A DNA stretch of 42,871 nucleotides, from contig CAMBSX010000004.1 in assembly GCA_945870655.1 (NCBI GenBank), positions 1 through 42,871 on the forward strand. Direction: 5' to 3'. The notes under the pieces were generated by a model that made no database searches, had not been told where the DNA came from, and saw only the letters and a program-made list of their open reading frames with translations. Below are positions 1 through 12,690 of this stretch, piece by piece; within the stretch, counting starts at the first letter, position 1; every line of letters begins with the position of its first letter. The stretch comes from Chthoniobacter flavus. Its GTDB lineage: Bacteria; Verrucomicrobiota; Verrucomicrobiia; Chthoniobacterales; JACTMZ01. The position numbers were made by a program, and so were the translations under genes.

Positions 1-354
1 CGGGACCTCGTGGAGGCGTCCACATTCGTGGCAGCGGATGCGTTTGAACTCCGGGGGGCGCCAGCGTTCATAGTATTCCCGCAGCTTGTCGATCTGCGGC
101 TCGTAGCGGAGGAGCCAGGGTTCGGCATGGCGGAGGGCGCGCCTTCCCAACGGGATGAGGCGCGCGGTCAGGGGGGCAAGGCGTTCACTCCAAGTAGTGG
201 TGGCCTTGGCCCGGGTGGCGGCGGGCGGCTTGCCGCCCAACACGAAATGGCCCCCGCAGGCCCGGCAGAAAGTGCTGATGACCCCCGGTGCTTCCTCCTG
301 TGAGGCCCCGCATTTCGGACAGGAGACCGCTTTTTTCGGTTTCCCAGGCGGCAT
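1..354 (-). CDS. Zinc-ribbon protein, truncated at left window edge; possibly the N-terminus of a zinc-ribbon bactofilin
   Basis: Not in the ORF track because it is open at the edge. Hand translation from the ATG at 354 gives MPPGKPKKAVSCPKCGASQEEAPGVISTFCRACGGHFVLGG...FKRIRCHECGRLHEVP, 118 codons without a stop, with CPKC, CRAC and CHEC motifs. It lies 15 nt downstream of the bactofilin gene on the same strand. Confidence 0.75.
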   Translation of the reverse strand, partial: MPPGKPKKAVSCPKCGASQEEAPGVISTFCRACGGHFVLGGKPPAATRAKATTTWSERLAPLTARLIPLGRRALRHAEPWLLRYEPQIDKLREYYERWRPPEFKRIRCHECGRLHEVP

Positions 355-369
355 GACAGCTCCGCCTTC

Positions 370-813
370 TTAGAGCAGACCTTTTTTCGGTTCGCCGCCG
401 GGCGTGCCGACCGGCGGTCGAGCGTCGGTGCGCGGGAGGGCAGATTTGTTGGGGCTGACTTCGGATTTGCCGACGAAGGTGGCGCCGTCTTCGATGATAA
501 TACGGCCGGCGCGGAGATCGCCGATAAGTTGGGCGGTGGCTTTGAGTTCGACGCGCTCGGCGGCGTCAATGTTGCCCTGGACGGACCCGTGGATGATGAC
601 GGACTTTGATTTTACTTCGCCCTGCACATTGGCGCTTTTGCCGACCGTAAGGGTAGCGTTGGATTGGATTTCGCCTTCAATTTTTCCGTCAAAAACCAGG
701 TCGTTTTGGAACTTGAGGGTGCCTTTGATTTCCACATCGCTGGAAAGGTGGTTGCGGTTCGTTCCGCCGGTGGGTGATTCGCTCATGGGATTGACGATAT
801 TGCTGAGATTCAT
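370..813 (-). CDS. Bactofilin / polymer-forming cytoskeletal protein (DUF583)
   Basis: Translation contains SDVEIKGTLKFQNDLVFDGKIEGEIQSNATLTVGKSANVQGEVKSKSVIIHGSVQGNIDAAERVELKATAQLIGDLRAGRIIIEDGATFVGKSE, a typical bactofilin beta-helix. Start is likely MNLSNIV at 813 or MSESPTGG at 786; the ORF extends to 858. Confidence 0.9.
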   Translation of the reverse strand: MNLSNIVNPMSESPTGGTNRNHLSSDVEIKGTLKFQNDLVFDGKIEGEIQSNATLTVGKSANVQGEVKSKSVIIHGSVQGNIDAAERVELKATAQLIGDLRAGRIIIEDGATFVGKSEVSPNKSALPRTDARPPVGTPGGEPKKGLL

Positions 814-830
814 TGTTTGAAGAAAGGCCC

Positions 831-858
831 AAGTTAATGGACGGGTGCGGGGTGTCAA
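831..858 (-). promoter_or_regulatory. Candidate sigma70-type promoter for the bactofilin gene
   Basis: Minus strand TTGACA (853-858), 16-nt spacer, TAACTT (831-836); 17 nt between the -10 and the ATG at 813. Confidence 0.5.
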
Positions 859-890
859 AAGGAAAGCAGACCGCGGCGGCGCTATCCCGG

Positions 891-907
891 GCCTGCGGCC
901 CGCAGGC
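891..907 (-). terminator. Candidate stem-loop terminator after the oxidoreductase gene
   Basis: GCCTGCGGCCCGCAGGC, 7-bp stem with 3-nt loop, one nt past the stop codon at 909-911; no T-tract. Confidence 0.45.
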
Positions 908-908
908 T

Positions 909-2309
909 TCAGCCGGCGAGTTCTTCGGCGGGGTAGGTCCAGATTTCGCTCAAGGTGGGGTGATAGTGGGGGATTTTGACAAACTCGGCGGCAGTCGCAC
1001 GGTAGCGCAGGGCGACGACGACTTCGTGGATGAGTTCGGAGGCGTGGGGCCCGACGACGGCACCCCCGAGGAGTTCACCCGTTTTATGGTCGGCGAGCAA
1101 TTTGACGAAGCCGTCGGTTTTGCCGTGGACGATGGATTTGCCATGGTCGTCGAAGGGGTAACTCGCCGCGGCGAAGTCGATCCCCAATTCGGTCGCTTCG
1201 CGTTCGCCCAGGCCAACCATGGCGGCCTCAGGTTGGGTGAAGACGGCGAACAGACGGAGGCGGTAGTCGATCGTTTCGAGGGGTTCGTTTTTGCCGCGCA
1301 GGAGCCGTGCCGCATTGCGGGCGGCGATCTCGCCCTGCTCGATGGCGATGTGGACAATTTCCAGTTTCCCGGTGACGTCCCCCGCACCGAAAATATGCGG
1401 GACGGAGGTCTGCTGGGTGTCCGTGGTGGCCAAGGGATGGCCGGCCGGCGTGTCGAGACCGGCGGCAGCGAGATCAAGTCCGGCAGTGGCGGCGTCGCGT
1501 CCGAGCGCGAGCAGAATTTCGTCCGCCTCAAGCGTCTCCTCCCGGTCGTGGTGCGCGACGCGCAACCATTTCCCGCCCACCTTGCGTCCGACTTGGAGGA
1601 TTCGGCCGCCTAAGACAAATTTGGTCCCGTGCCGCTCCATGCCGTGCTGCACCGCATCGGCCACATCGCGGTCCATCGAGCTGAGGATCTGCTTGCTGCG
1701 CTGGACAACGGTGACGTCCACGCCGAGGGCGCGGTGGTAGTGGGCCATCTCGAGCGCGACGGGCCCGGCACCCAAAACGAGGAGCGATTTTGGGGGATGC
1801 GGATTGTCCAACACGTCATCACTGACCAGTGGCCCGGCCTCCGTGAGTCCGGGTATGTCGGGATGGCGGATGACGGAGCCCGTGGCGACAAGAATGGCGC
1901 GGGCGGTGATGGTTTGTTCCCCGCCTTGGCGGAGGTGCACCGTCAATTTGTCCGGGCCGGTGAACCGGGCGTGTCCCCGAACGAGTTCGAAGCGTCCGTT
2001 CTCGAGTTGCCCGGCACGGTAGTCGGCAAACCCAGAAATGAGGCGCTTTTTGCGTTCGATGATTTTCGGCCCGTCGAATCCGGGATTTTCGGCATACAGC
2101 CCGAACTCCCCGGCTTCGCGCATATCCTGCAGCCGGTTGGCCGACTCGATGAGTGTCTTGCTCGGCATGCAACCGCGCAGAATGCATAGCCCTCCGAGTT
2201 CTTCGGAGCCGTCGATGACCGCAGTGCGGAGGCCTTCCCCGGCTGCTGTGCGGGCGGCGGCGTAACCCGCACTCCCGCCGCCGACGACGACAAAATCGAA
2301 TTCATTCAT
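909..2309 (-). CDS. Class I pyridine nucleotide-disulfide oxidoreductase (dihydrolipoamide dehydrogenase / mercuric reductase-like)
   Basis: FDFVVVGGGSAGYAAARTAA (FAD Rossmann), GGLCILRGCMPSK (redox CX4C), LLVLGAGPVALEMA (NAD site), HIFGAGDVTG, C-terminal HYHPTLSEIW His-Glu motif. Confidence 0.88.
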   Translation of the reverse strand: MNEFDFVVVGGGSAGYAAARTAAGEGLRTAVIDGSEELGGLCILRGCMPSKTLIESANRLQDMREAGEFGLYAENPGFDGPKIIERKKRLISGFADYRAGQLENGRFELVRGHARFTGPDKLTVHLRQGGEQTITARAILVATGSVIRHPDIPGLTEAGPLVSDDVLDNPHPPKSLLVLGAGPVALEMAHYHRALGVDVTVVQRSKQILSSMDRDVADAVQHGMERHGTKFVLGGRILQVGRKVGGKWLRVAHHDREETLEADEILLALGRDAATAGLDLAAAGLDTPAGHPLATTDTQQTSVPHIFGAGDVTGKLEIVHIAIEQGEIAARNAARLLRGKNEPLETIDYRLRLFAVFTQPEAAMVGLGEREATELGIDFAAASYPFDDHGKSIVHGKTDGFVKLLADHKTGELLGGAVVGPHASELIHEVVVALRYRATAAEFVKIPHYHPTLSEIWTYPAEELAG

Positions 2310-3978
2310 CCCGTATCTTGTAAACGCGGAAGTAGGGGTTGGCGAACACCGGTTGGAGGAAGTGGGGGATCTTGCCTCCGCGGGCCAAGCGGACGATCAG
2401 CGGGTCACGGGGTGCGGGGAGGCCGAGGAGTGCGGTGGAGGTTGACACCACGCGTTCCGGCGCATCGGTTACCACGTACTTTGCTTGCCGCAAGCGGAGC
2501 TGGGTGAGGGCCGTGGCATCGTCCTCGGAGAGAAAAAAACGCGCCGTGTCGACCGTGCCCGGGAGGCTTTGATGAGAAGTCCCCGCGACCATGGGTCGTC
2601 CGCTCTGCCGGGCCAGAGCGGGTGAGATCCACCACGGGGCCAACACGCCCCCGTGCGGTTGGCTGCGCAGGAAGTCGGCGGTTTGCGCGAGGAGCGCGGC
2701 TTCTGCTCTCGCCTCCTGCCGCCGCGCCATTTCCTGCGGTGACGGGAAAATGCGCGCCTCCCATGCCGCGGCGACCGGCCAGAGGCTGGCCGCAAAGACG
2801 AGCCAGGCCAGCCAAGGCTTGGCCAAGGGGCGGAGGATCCAGGGCAGGGCGAGACAGAAAACGGAAGCCAGCCACGGATTCCACCGCGCCTGCCAACCGG
2901 TCAAGACGGTGACTACGGCAAGAAGGACGAGAACGACGACTGCAAGGGGATCGCGGACTTTGCCATAGTTCCAGACGAGGAGGAGCGGCGCGGGGACAAG
3001 GAGCCATCCGGTCCAGGCAAACATGGCCTGAGGCGTGGCACTTTGCAGTTCGCCGAGCAGCGCGGCCCACCGGGGGAAAAACTCCTGCACGACCGGATCC
3101 GGCCAAGGATCACGGAATCCCTCCAAAGCCCACGCGGCGAGGGCGAGGCTTGCGGTGAGTAGCAGACCGCGTCGCCAGACGGCCGGGTAGGCTGCTTTGC
3201 GTAGAGCAACGGCCCGGGCGAGTTCCTGCGTGGCGAGCAGGACGAGCGGTTCGAACCAGGAAACCCAAAGAGCAAAGCCCCACAGGCTGGCGGAGGCCCA
3301 TGCCCAGGCCGGACGCGCCGTGCGGACAAACGCGAAATTGGCGGCGAGCGCGGTGACAGTCAGGGCAACGAGCAGCGATTGATGGTCGGGCCGTCCGAGG
3401 GCGAAGGCATGGGTGAGCGCCGGCGACACGGCGAAAAGAAACAGCATGGGTCCACGTGGTCGCAGGTCGATCTTACGGGACCAAAAAAAGAGAAAAAGCA
3501 AAGTAAGGAGCCCGAGGAGCGGCGAGACCCATGCGCCGGCCAGCTCGGGTGGACGGACAAAGATGCCCAAGGCCGCGATCAGATAATCCATCGGCGCGGT
3601 GGTATGCGGGACGGTGCCGGCGGGATGGTTTTCAAAATCGTGGGCGCGAACGATGGTGCCGGGTCCGGCGGCGACCAAGGCCGCACGCTGCATGCGGCTG
3701 TGGCAGTCGCCGTCGGCCAGCACCACGAGGATGTCGCCGTCGGCGAGGCGGACCATGACCTGGCCGCGATTCCAGGTAACCGCCGCGAAGAACAAGACGG
3801 CGAGCAAGAAGGCTCCGGCGAGGGGCGGGACGATTTTCGGCACGGGCGACATCGTGCGGGAGACGGTACGGGAAAAGCCAACCGGAAAAGACTCCCCGAG
3901 GTCCTTTCCGCTCTGGGCGGGCGTGCCGGAAGAAAGCATCGGCGTTTCCGCCTCCCGCGGCGAATTTCCCCCTCCCAT
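2302..3978 (-). CDS. Multi-membrane-spanning STT3/AglB-like (GT-C fold) protein; oligosaccharyltransferase-family homologue candidate
   Basis: Hydrophobic polytopic protein with DGDCHSRMQRA near the first external loop, LGRPDHQSLLV resembling the AglB/STT3 GxxDHH motif, and APWWISPALARQSGRPMVA at the position of the WWDxG motif. Confidence 0.55.
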   Translation of the reverse strand: MGGGNSPREAETPMLSSGTPAQSGKDLGESFPVGFSRTVSRTMSPVPKIVPPLAGAFLLAVLFFAAVTWNRGQVMVRLADGDILVVLADGDCHSRMQRAALVAAGPGTIVRAHDFENHPAGTVPHTTAPMDYLIAALGIFVRPPELAGAWVSPLLGLLTLLFLFFWSRKIDLRPRGPMLFLFAVSPALTHAFALGRPDHQSLLVALTVTALAANFAFVRTARPAWAWASASLWGFALWVSWFEPLVLLATQELARAVALRKAAYPAVWRRGLLLTASLALAAWALEGFRDPWPDPVVQEFFPRWAALLGELQSATPQAMFAWTGWLLVPAPLLLVWNYGKVRDPLAVVVLVLLAVVTVLTGWQARWNPWLASVFCLALPWILRPLAKPWLAWLVFAASLWPVAAAWEARIFPSPQEMARRQEARAEAALLAQTADFLRSQPHGGVLAPWWISPALARQSGRPMVAGTSHQSLPGTVDTARFFLSEDDATALTQLRLRQAKYVVTDAPERVVSTSTALLGLPAPRDPLIVRLARGGKIPHFLQPVFANPYFRVYKIRDE

Positions 3979-4120
3979 GGGGCGGAGGGGCGGTTGAAAT
4001 CATCAAGTGCCAAAATTTCACTCCCAGAGCCCTGCGTGGAAACTTGGGAGGGCGAATCGTTTACGGCTCGCTAAACTCACCATTTGCTGCTATTGCTATC
4101 CGCGCCAGTTACTTATCCGC

Positions 4121-5065
4121 ATGATGCTTCGCTCCTCCAGACTTCGCGCCCTTGGGATGCGGTCGGGCCTTAATTTTTCGCTGGTCAAGCAGATGTCCCT
4201 CGCCGGGTTGTTCTTGGGCATCTGCGCATCCCTTGTCCCTGAGGCTCAGGCAGGCACCTCCGGCTACCGGGGCCTAATTCTTGGCGACAGCCCCGTGGTT
4301 TACTACGAGTTTGAGGAGACGAGCGGCACCACGGCGTTTAATTCGGCCAATACCGGGAGCCGCTATGACGGCTCCTTCAATTTGAGTCGGGGGCCGATCG
4401 CCGTCAACCGGCCTAGTTTTGCCCAGGGTGGGGCCTCCTACGACTTCGGTGGGGGGGGTGACTACGGCGGGGTTATTGTGGCCTCGCCCTTGGCCAACTC
4501 GCTGACGGAATGGACGGTTTCATTGTGGGTCAGCTATGACAGCAGTAAAACGGCGGGGTCCAACTTTTTGTCCAACGACCAGCTTGGCTGGAATAACGAC
4601 GTGCTGATCGGTATCGGTCCCGAAGAGGGCACCGAGGTCGGACGAGGTCAGGTCGGGGTCGTCCAGCAGGGAGCCCCGGGTGCGGAGCGCGATTTCGCCG
4701 GTGCTCCGCTCACGGCTGGCAAGTGGCACCATATCGCTGTGACCGGAAGCACCGCTTCGGGAAAGCTTTCGCTTTTCATCGACGGTGTGCTTGCCGCCTC
4801 GGATGAGAACTTGGTCAACGGCGTCACCTTCAACGGGGCCGACGGCCTGGGCACGGCAAGCCTGAACATCGGAGCGTCTCGGACCGATGGCTTGCGGCCT
4901 TACGACGGGTTGCTCGACGAGTTGGCTATCTTTGACCACGTGCTGCCGCCGGAGCGGATCGCCGCCCACGCCGCGGCTGTCCCTGAGCCGGCCACCCACG
5001 CTCTGCTTGCCCTCGGTGCCTTGAGTATTGCCGGCTACGCCTTGCGTCGGCGCACGCGGAAGTAA
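4121..5065 (+). CDS. Secreted LamG/concanavalin A-like domain protein with PEP-CTERM sorting signal
   Basis: Signal peptide (LAGLFLGICASLVPEAQA), LamG-like segment (SPVVYYEFEETSGTTAFNSA...LSLFIDGVLAASDE...YDGLLDELAIFDHVLPPERIAAH), C-terminus VPEPATHALLALGALSIAGYALRRRTRK. Confidence 0.88.
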   Translation: MMLRSSRLRALGMRSGLNFSLVKQMSLAGLFLGICASLVPEAQAGTSGYRGLILGDSPVVYYEFEETSGTTAFNSANTGSRYDGSFNLSRGPIAVNRPSFAQGGASYDFGGGGDYGGVIVASPLANSLTEWTVSLWVSYDSSKTAGSNFLSNDQLGWNNDVLIGIGPEEGTEVGRGQVGVVQQGAPGAERDFAGAPLTAGKWHHIAVTGSTASGKLSLFIDGVLAASDENLVNGVTFNGADGLGTASLNIGASRTDGLRPYDGLLDELAIFDHVLPPERIAAHAAAVPEPATHALLALGALSIAGYALRRRTRK

Positions 5066-5244
5066 ACTTCCCCCGGATCGCAGAGAAAAACCCTCCAGCC
5101 CGGAATTCGACCGTGCCAGTTTTTCGGTGCTCGCGGACCCGGTGAAGAGACGTCGAGGCGCGGCGCTGGAGGCCTTGCCGATTTTCGCCGGCGGATCGCG
5201 ACAGTCCTCCGGCACCGGACGCGGTCCTGCTCGCCCGCTTATGA

Positions 5245-7926
<2,682 letters not shown>

Positions 7927-7939
7927 AAAATCCCGTCCC

Positions 7940-8989
7940 ATGCCCGCCAAAGCCGCCGAACCGAAAACAGAACTCGCCACCGACAAAGCGTCCTCCCAGC
8001 GCAACAAGAACCTCGATCTCGCCCTCCAGCAGATCGCCAAAGATTACGGCGATGGAGCCATCATGCGCCTCGGTGACCATTCGCAGACCAACATCGACGT
8101 CATTCCGACCGGCAACATCATGATCGACCGCGCGCTCGGCGTGGGCGGGGTCCCGCGGGGCCGCATTGTCGAGATTTACGGCCCCGAGTCCTCCGGCAAA
8201 ACCACCCTCACGCTGACCATCATCGCCCAAGCCCAAAAGCGCGGTGGACTGGCCGCCTTCATCGACGTCGAGCACGCCCTCGATCCGAAATACGCGCAGC
8301 GTCTCGGGGTCAATCTCGACGACCTGCTGGTTTCCCAGCCCAGCTCGGGCGAAGAAGCGCTCCGTATTTGTGAAACGCTCGTCCGTTCCAACGCGCTTGA
8401 TGTCATCGTGCTCGATTCGGTGGCCGCCCTGGTCACCAAGCAGGAATTGGAAGGTGAAATCGGAGATTCCACGGTCGGCGCACAGGCCCGCCTAATGAGT
8501 GCGGCCATGCGCAAACTCACCGCCCTCATTGCCAAAGCCCGGACGTGCTGCATATTCACCAACCAGATCCGCGAAAAAATCGGTGTCATGTTCGGCAGCC
8601 CCGAAACCACCCCCGGCGGCAAGGCACTCAAGTTTTACTCCAGCGTGCGCATGGATATCCGCCGCATCGGCGCCATCAAGCAGGGTGACGGCACGGTCAC
8701 TGGCAACCGCACCCGCATCAAAGTGGTGAAAAACAAAGTTGCCCCGCCGTTCACCGAGTCTGAATTCGACATCATGTACAACGAGGGTATTTCCAATGTG
8801 GGCTCGCTCATCGACATCGCCTTGGAAAAGGGTGTCATCGAGAAGCGTGGCAGCTGGCTCAGTTTCAAGGGCAACCAATTGGCTCAAGGTCGTGACGCGG
8901 CCAAAGAAGCGCTCAAGGCCGATGGAAATTTGTACAAGGAAATCGAGGAAGCCACGCTTGCCTCAATGAATGCGACCGAGGCAGCATGA
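7940..8989 (+). CDS. recA: Recombinase RecA
   Basis: [19 protein letters not shown] (Walker A), [90 protein letters not shown]. Confidence 0.98.
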   Translation: MPAKAAEPKTELATDKASSQRNKNLDLALQQIAKDYGDGAIMRLGDHSQTNIDVIPTGNIMIDRALGVGGVPRGRIVEIYGPESSGKTTLTLTIIAQAQKRGGLAAFIDVEHALDPKYAQRLGVNLDDLLVSQPSSGEEALRICETLVRSNALDVIVLDSVAALVTKQELEGEIGDSTVGAQARLMSAAMRKLTALIAKARTCCIFTNQIREKIGVMFGSPETTPGGKALKFYSSVRMDIRRIGAIKQGDGTVTGNRTRIKVVKNKVAPPFTESEFDIMYNEGISNVGSLIDIALEKGVIEKRGSWLSFKGNQLAQGRDAAKEALKADGNLYKEIEEATLASMNATEAA

Positions 8990-9071
8990 CCGGTCAGGCC
9001 AAGACGTGCGGAATGCTCGTCGGGCCGGGTGAACCGGACACGTCCGCTGCGTGCCCCCGCCTCCACAGTTC

Positions 9072-10259
9072 ATGAATATCCACGAATACCAAGCCAAGGA
9101 GCTGCTGACCAAATTCGGCGCAGACAACCCGCGCGGCTCGGTTGCCCGCACGGCAGCCGAGGCGGAGAAAGTTGCCCGCGATCTCGGAACCGACTCGATC
9201 GTGGTCAAAGCGCAGATCCATGCCGGCGGGCGGGGCAAAGGCACTTTCACCAACGGGTTCCAAGGCGGGGTGCATCTCTGCAAGACGGCAGCCGAGGCCC
9301 GCGATATCGCGGGCCGGATGATCGGGCAGACGTTGGTCACCCATCAGACCGGACCCGGGGGACGTCTGGTCAACCAGGTGCTGGTGGCCGAATCGGTCGA
9401 GATCGAGAAAGAATTTTATTTCGCCATCCTTCTGGACCGCGCGACCGGTGCACCCGTTATTGTGGCCAGCCGCGAAGGTGGCATGGACATCGAGGAGGTG
9501 GCAGCCCGCAGCCCCGAAAAAATTCTCCGCGAAGCTGTTGACCCGGCGTTCGGCTTGCAACCTTACCAGACCCGCAAGCTGGCCCAAGAGCTCGGTTTCG
9601 CACCCGGCCAAACGCGCGCTGCCGGCAGGCTGTTTGCCGCCCTTTACCGCTGCTTCATCTCGTCGGACTGCTCGATGGTCGAGATCAACCCGTTGGTCCT
9701 GACCAAAGGCGGCGGGGTCCTTGCCTTGGATGCCAAATTCTCGTTCGACGACAACGCGCTTTTCCGTCATCCCGACATCGTTGCCCTGCGCGACATCGGC
9801 GAGGAGGACCCTCGCGAAGTGGCCGCTTCCGAACACCACCTAAGCTACATCGGATTGGACGGCAACATCGGTTGCATGGTCAATGGGGCCGGTTTGGCCA
9901 TGGCTACGATGGACATCATCAAGCATCACGGTGGCGATCCGGCCAATTTCCTTGATGTCGGCGGCGGCGCCAGCGAGGAGCAGGTGACCGAGGCCTTTAA
10001 AATTCTCCTTTCCGACGCGAAGGTGAAAGCAATCTTGGTCAATATTTTCGGTGGTATCATGAGGTGCGATGTCATTGCGCAGGGCGTCCTCAATGCAGTC
10101 AAAGCCGTGAAGCTCGAGATCCCGCTGGTCGTCCGTCTCGAGGGCACCAATGTCGAGCAGGGCCGCAAGTTGTTGGCCGAATCCGGTCTGCCCATCGTCA
10201 CCGCGACCGATCTTGATACTGCCGCCAGCGAAATCGTGAAGCTGGCCGCGAAAAACTGA
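9072..10259 (+). CDS. sucC: Succinate-CoA ligase (ADP-forming) subunit beta
   Basis: [17 protein letters not shown] start; ATP-grasp features [58 protein letters not shown]. Confidence 0.96.
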   Translation: MNIHEYQAKELLTKFGADNPRGSVARTAAEAEKVARDLGTDSIVVKAQIHAGGRGKGTFTNGFQGGVHLCKTAAEARDIAGRMIGQTLVTHQTGPGGRLVNQVLVAESVEIEKEFYFAILLDRATGAPVIVASREGGMDIEEVAARSPEKILREAVDPAFGLQPYQTRKLAQELGFAPGQTRAAGRLFAALYRCFISSDCSMVEINPLVLTKGGGVLALDAKFSFDDNALFRHPDIVALRDIGEEDPREVAASEHHLSYIGLDGNIGCMVNGAGLAMATMDIIKHHGGDPANFLDVGGGASEEQVTEAFKILLSDAKVKAILVNIFGGIMRCDVIAQGVLNAVKAVKLEIPLVVRLEGTNVEQGRKLLAESGLPIVTATDLDTAASEIVKLAAKN

Positions 10260-10307
10260 ATTTGTTTTATCTGTGTCAGCGGTGGTCAACCCTCTTCCTC
10301 TCTAATC

Positions 10308-11180
10308 ATGTCCGTTCTCGTCGATAAAAACACCCGCCTGGTTGTGCAGGGCATCACCGGTAAGTCCGGCGCCTTCCACACGCGCAACTGCATGGAATAC
10401 GGCACGAATGTCGTGGCCGGCGTCACTCCCGCCCGCGGCGGCGAGACATTCGACGACAAAGTGCCCGTCTTCGACACCGTGCACGAAGCGCGACGGGAGA
10501 CCGGCTGCAATGCCACCATGATTTTTGTCCCCCCGGAATTCGCGGCGGACGCCATCCTCGAAGCCGCCGATGCCGGGGTTGAACTGATTGTCTGCATCAC
10601 CGAGGGCATTCCGGTCATGGACATGATGCGGGTGAAAAAACTGCTCCAATCGAGTCCTTCACGCCTGATCGGTCCGAATTGTCCGGGCATCATCACTCCC
10701 GGTCAGTGCAAGATCGGCATCATGCCGGGCTACATTCACCAGCCGGGCCACATCGGCGTGGTCTCCCGCTCCGGCACGCTCACCTATGAAGCGGTCTGGC
10801 AATTGACCAGCCGCGGGGTGGGTCAGTCGACCTGCATCGGCATTGGCGGTGACCCGATCATCGGGACAACCACGCTGGACGCGGTGCAACTTTTTGCCGG
10901 GGATCCGGACACCCACGGAATCATCCTGATCGGCGAAATCGGCGGCAGCGCCGAGGAAGAGGCCGCCGCTTGGCTCAAAGTGCATTGTGACAAGCCGGTG
11001 GCCGGTTTCATCGCCGGGGCCACTGCGCCCCCCGGGCGCCGCATGGGCCACGCGGGTGCGATCATCTCCGGCGGCAAGGGCACGGCAGCCGCCAAGAAGG
11101 AGGCGTTGCGGGATGCAGGCATCGCCGTGGCGGAAACCCCCAGCACCATTGCCGACACCCTGCTGGCGGTGATGAAATAA
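10308..11180 (+). CDS. sucD: Succinate-CoA ligase subunit alpha
   Basis: [101 protein letters not shown]. Confidence 0.97.
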   Translation: MSVLVDKNTRLVVQGITGKSGAFHTRNCMEYGTNVVAGVTPARGGETFDDKVPVFDTVHEARRETGCNATMIFVPPEFAADAILEAADAGVELIVCITEGIPVMDMMRVKKLLQSSPSRLIGPNCPGIITPGQCKIGIMPGYIHQPGHIGVVSRSGTLTYEAVWQLTSRGVGQSTCIGIGGDPIIGTTTLDAVQLFAGDPDTHGIILIGEIGGSAEEEAAAWLKVHCDKPVAGFIAGATAPPGRRMGHAGAIISGGKGTAAAKKEALRDAGIAVAETPSTIADTLLAVMK

Positions 11181-11234
11181 ATCGTTACCGGGAGGGACGC
11201 CCGCGGGAGTGGCGGTGGTCACCGGTCACCTATT

Positions 11235-11263
11235 TCCCAACGAGCGGTCCCCGCTGGTTGGGA
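11235..11263. terminator. Strong inverted repeat between convergent genes; candidate bidirectional terminator
   Basis: TCCCAAC-G-AGCGG-TCC-CCGCT-G-GTTGGGA: 12 pairs with one G/G mismatch and a 3-nt loop, located between sucD (+) and the 11307 gene (-). No poly-T. Confidence 0.45.
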
Positions 11264-11306
11264 GAAGTAGGACCGGAGTGGAAAGGGGCCAGGTAGCCCG
11301 GTGGGA

Positions 11307-11846
11307 TTAACCGCCGCAGGCGGCTCGGATCATTTGGACGAAGGCGGGTTCGGCTTTCTCGACCGTCGGGACCGGGCCGGTCATTTTGAGGTACACATCG
11401 CCGTTGGGGCTTTCAAGGATGGTACCAAGGAGGGCTTGGCCCTCGAGCGGGGTGGTTGCTTGACCCGGCATCCCGCTTTGAAACGTGCCGCGGGCGCGGG
11501 CGAAGGTAACCGGCACGGTGCCGATGGTCTCCTTGGCGGTGGCCGCGTTTTTGGAGTCGTTGTCGCCATCGAACTGGCCGAACCAGCGGTCGACATTTTG
11601 CTGCACGGTTCCGCCCTGACCCGGCCCGAAATGGAATACTGTGATGATGGCTTCTCCGGCTTCACCCGTTCCTTCGGGGCCCGGAACGCGCAACTCGGCT
11701 TTGCGCATGGGCGAGGACGGTGCAACGGAAATCCATCCCGCGGGCACGGCAAAAGTGAAGTCACCCGCGGTGAAAGACGGCGTTTCCTCCGCCCGCCCAA
11801 GGAAGGCGGACAGCAAGAGCGGGAGAAAAACGCGCGCGGCGCGCAT
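11307..11846 (-). CDS. Secreted hypothetical protein
   Basis: N-terminal signal MRAARVFLPLLLSAFLGRAEE; 179 aa; starts 3 nt after the rpsI stop, so likely co-transcribed with rplM-rpsI. Confidence 0.75.
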   Translation of the reverse strand: MRAARVFLPLLLSAFLGRAEETPSFTAGDFTFAVPAGWISVAPSSPMRKAELRVPGPEGTGEAGEAIITVFHFGPGQGGTVQQNVDRWFGQFDGDNDSKNAATAKETIGTVPVTFARARGTFQSGMPGQATTPLEGQALLGTILESPNGDVYLKMTGPVPTVEKAEPAFVQMIRAACGG

Positions 11847-11849
11847 GGC

Positions 11850-12239
11850 TTAACGTTTGGAGAACTGGAAGCGCTTGCGGGCACCGGGGCGACCGGGCTT
11901 TTTGCGCTCTTTCATCCGCGGATCACGGGTCAGAAGACCGTTCTTCTTGAGCTCGGGTCGCAGATTGGCGTCGAGCTTGAGCAGGGCCCGGGCAATGGCG
12001 AGGCTGGAGGCCCCGGCTTGGCCGGCAACGCCGCCGCCGGAGGTTTTCAGCGTGATGTCGACGTTTTGCTTGCGTCCGGCGAGTTCGAGCGGGCGCAACA
12101 CGGCGGTCTGCAGGGTAGTCGTCGGGAAGTAATCGTTGAATTCGCGTTTGTTGACTTCGATTTTGCCGGAGCCTGTTTTCAGGCGCACGCTGGCGACAGA
12201 GGTGCGGCGGCGGCCGGTGGCGGTGTGGACGTCGGACAT
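11850..12239 (-). CDS. rpsI: 30S ribosomal protein S9
   Basis: MSDVHTATGRRRTSVASVRLKTGSGKIEVNKREFNDYFP...GGGVAGQAGASSLAIARALL...LLTRDPRMKERKKPGRPGARKRFQFSKR. Confidence 0.97.
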   Translation of the reverse strand: MSDVHTATGRRRTSVASVRLKTGSGKIEVNKREFNDYFPTTTLQTAVLRPLELAGRKQNVDITLKTSGGGVAGQAGASSLAIARALLKLDANLRPELKKNGLLTRDPRMKERKKPGRPGARKRFQFSKR

Positions 12240-12241
12240 GA

Positions 12242-12673
12242 TCAGGGAATTTTGAGCTCTTTGGGTTGCTGGGCACCGTGCGGGTGGTCGGCGCCGGCGT
12301 AGACTTTGAGTTTGGTGAACTGGGCGCGGCCGAGGCGGTTGTGAGGGATCATGCCACGCACGGCGCGTTCGACGAGCAATTCGGGGCGGCGCGCCTGGCG
12401 CTTTTCGAAAGTTTCGCTTTTGTGGCCGCCGACGTATCCGGAAAAACTGGTGTACACCTTCGCCGTGGTTTTCTTGCCGGTCACGCGCACTTTGGAAGCG
12501 TTGATCACCACGACAAAATCGCCGGTGTCGCAATGCGGGGTGAACACGGCTTTGTTTTTGCCACGCAAGACGTCGGCTATTTTGGTCGCGATGCGCCCGA
12601 GGACTTGGTTTTCAGCATCCACAATCCACCAGCTGCGCTGGATTTCTTCGGCTTTGGCGGAAAAAGTTTTCAT
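12242..12673 (-). CDS. rplM: 50S ribosomal protein L13
   Basis: [59 protein letters not shown]...[40 protein letters not shown] at 12673; a GTG at 12688 is also possible. Confidence 0.97.
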   Translation of the reverse strand: MKTFSAKAEEIQRSWWIVDAENQVLGRIATKIADVLRGKNKAVFTPHCDTGDFVVVINASKVRVTGKKTTAKVYTSFSGYVGGHKSETFEKRQARRPELLVERAVRGMIPHNRLGRAQFTKLKVYAGADHPHGAQQPKELKIP

Positions 12674-12690
12674 GGCAAAATTGGCCACGC

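Noticed and set aside
813-1613. 266-aa plus-strand ORF starting within the bactofilin/oxidoreductase gap
   Set aside because: Mostly antisense to the oxidoreductase gene; low-complexity Gly/Asp-rich translation typical of shadow frames.
8990-9071. Possible structured RNA or terminator between recA and sucC (GACGTG...CACGTC with inner CCGG repeats)
   Set aside because: Only short stems separated by long loops; no riboswitch or tRNA pattern recognised.
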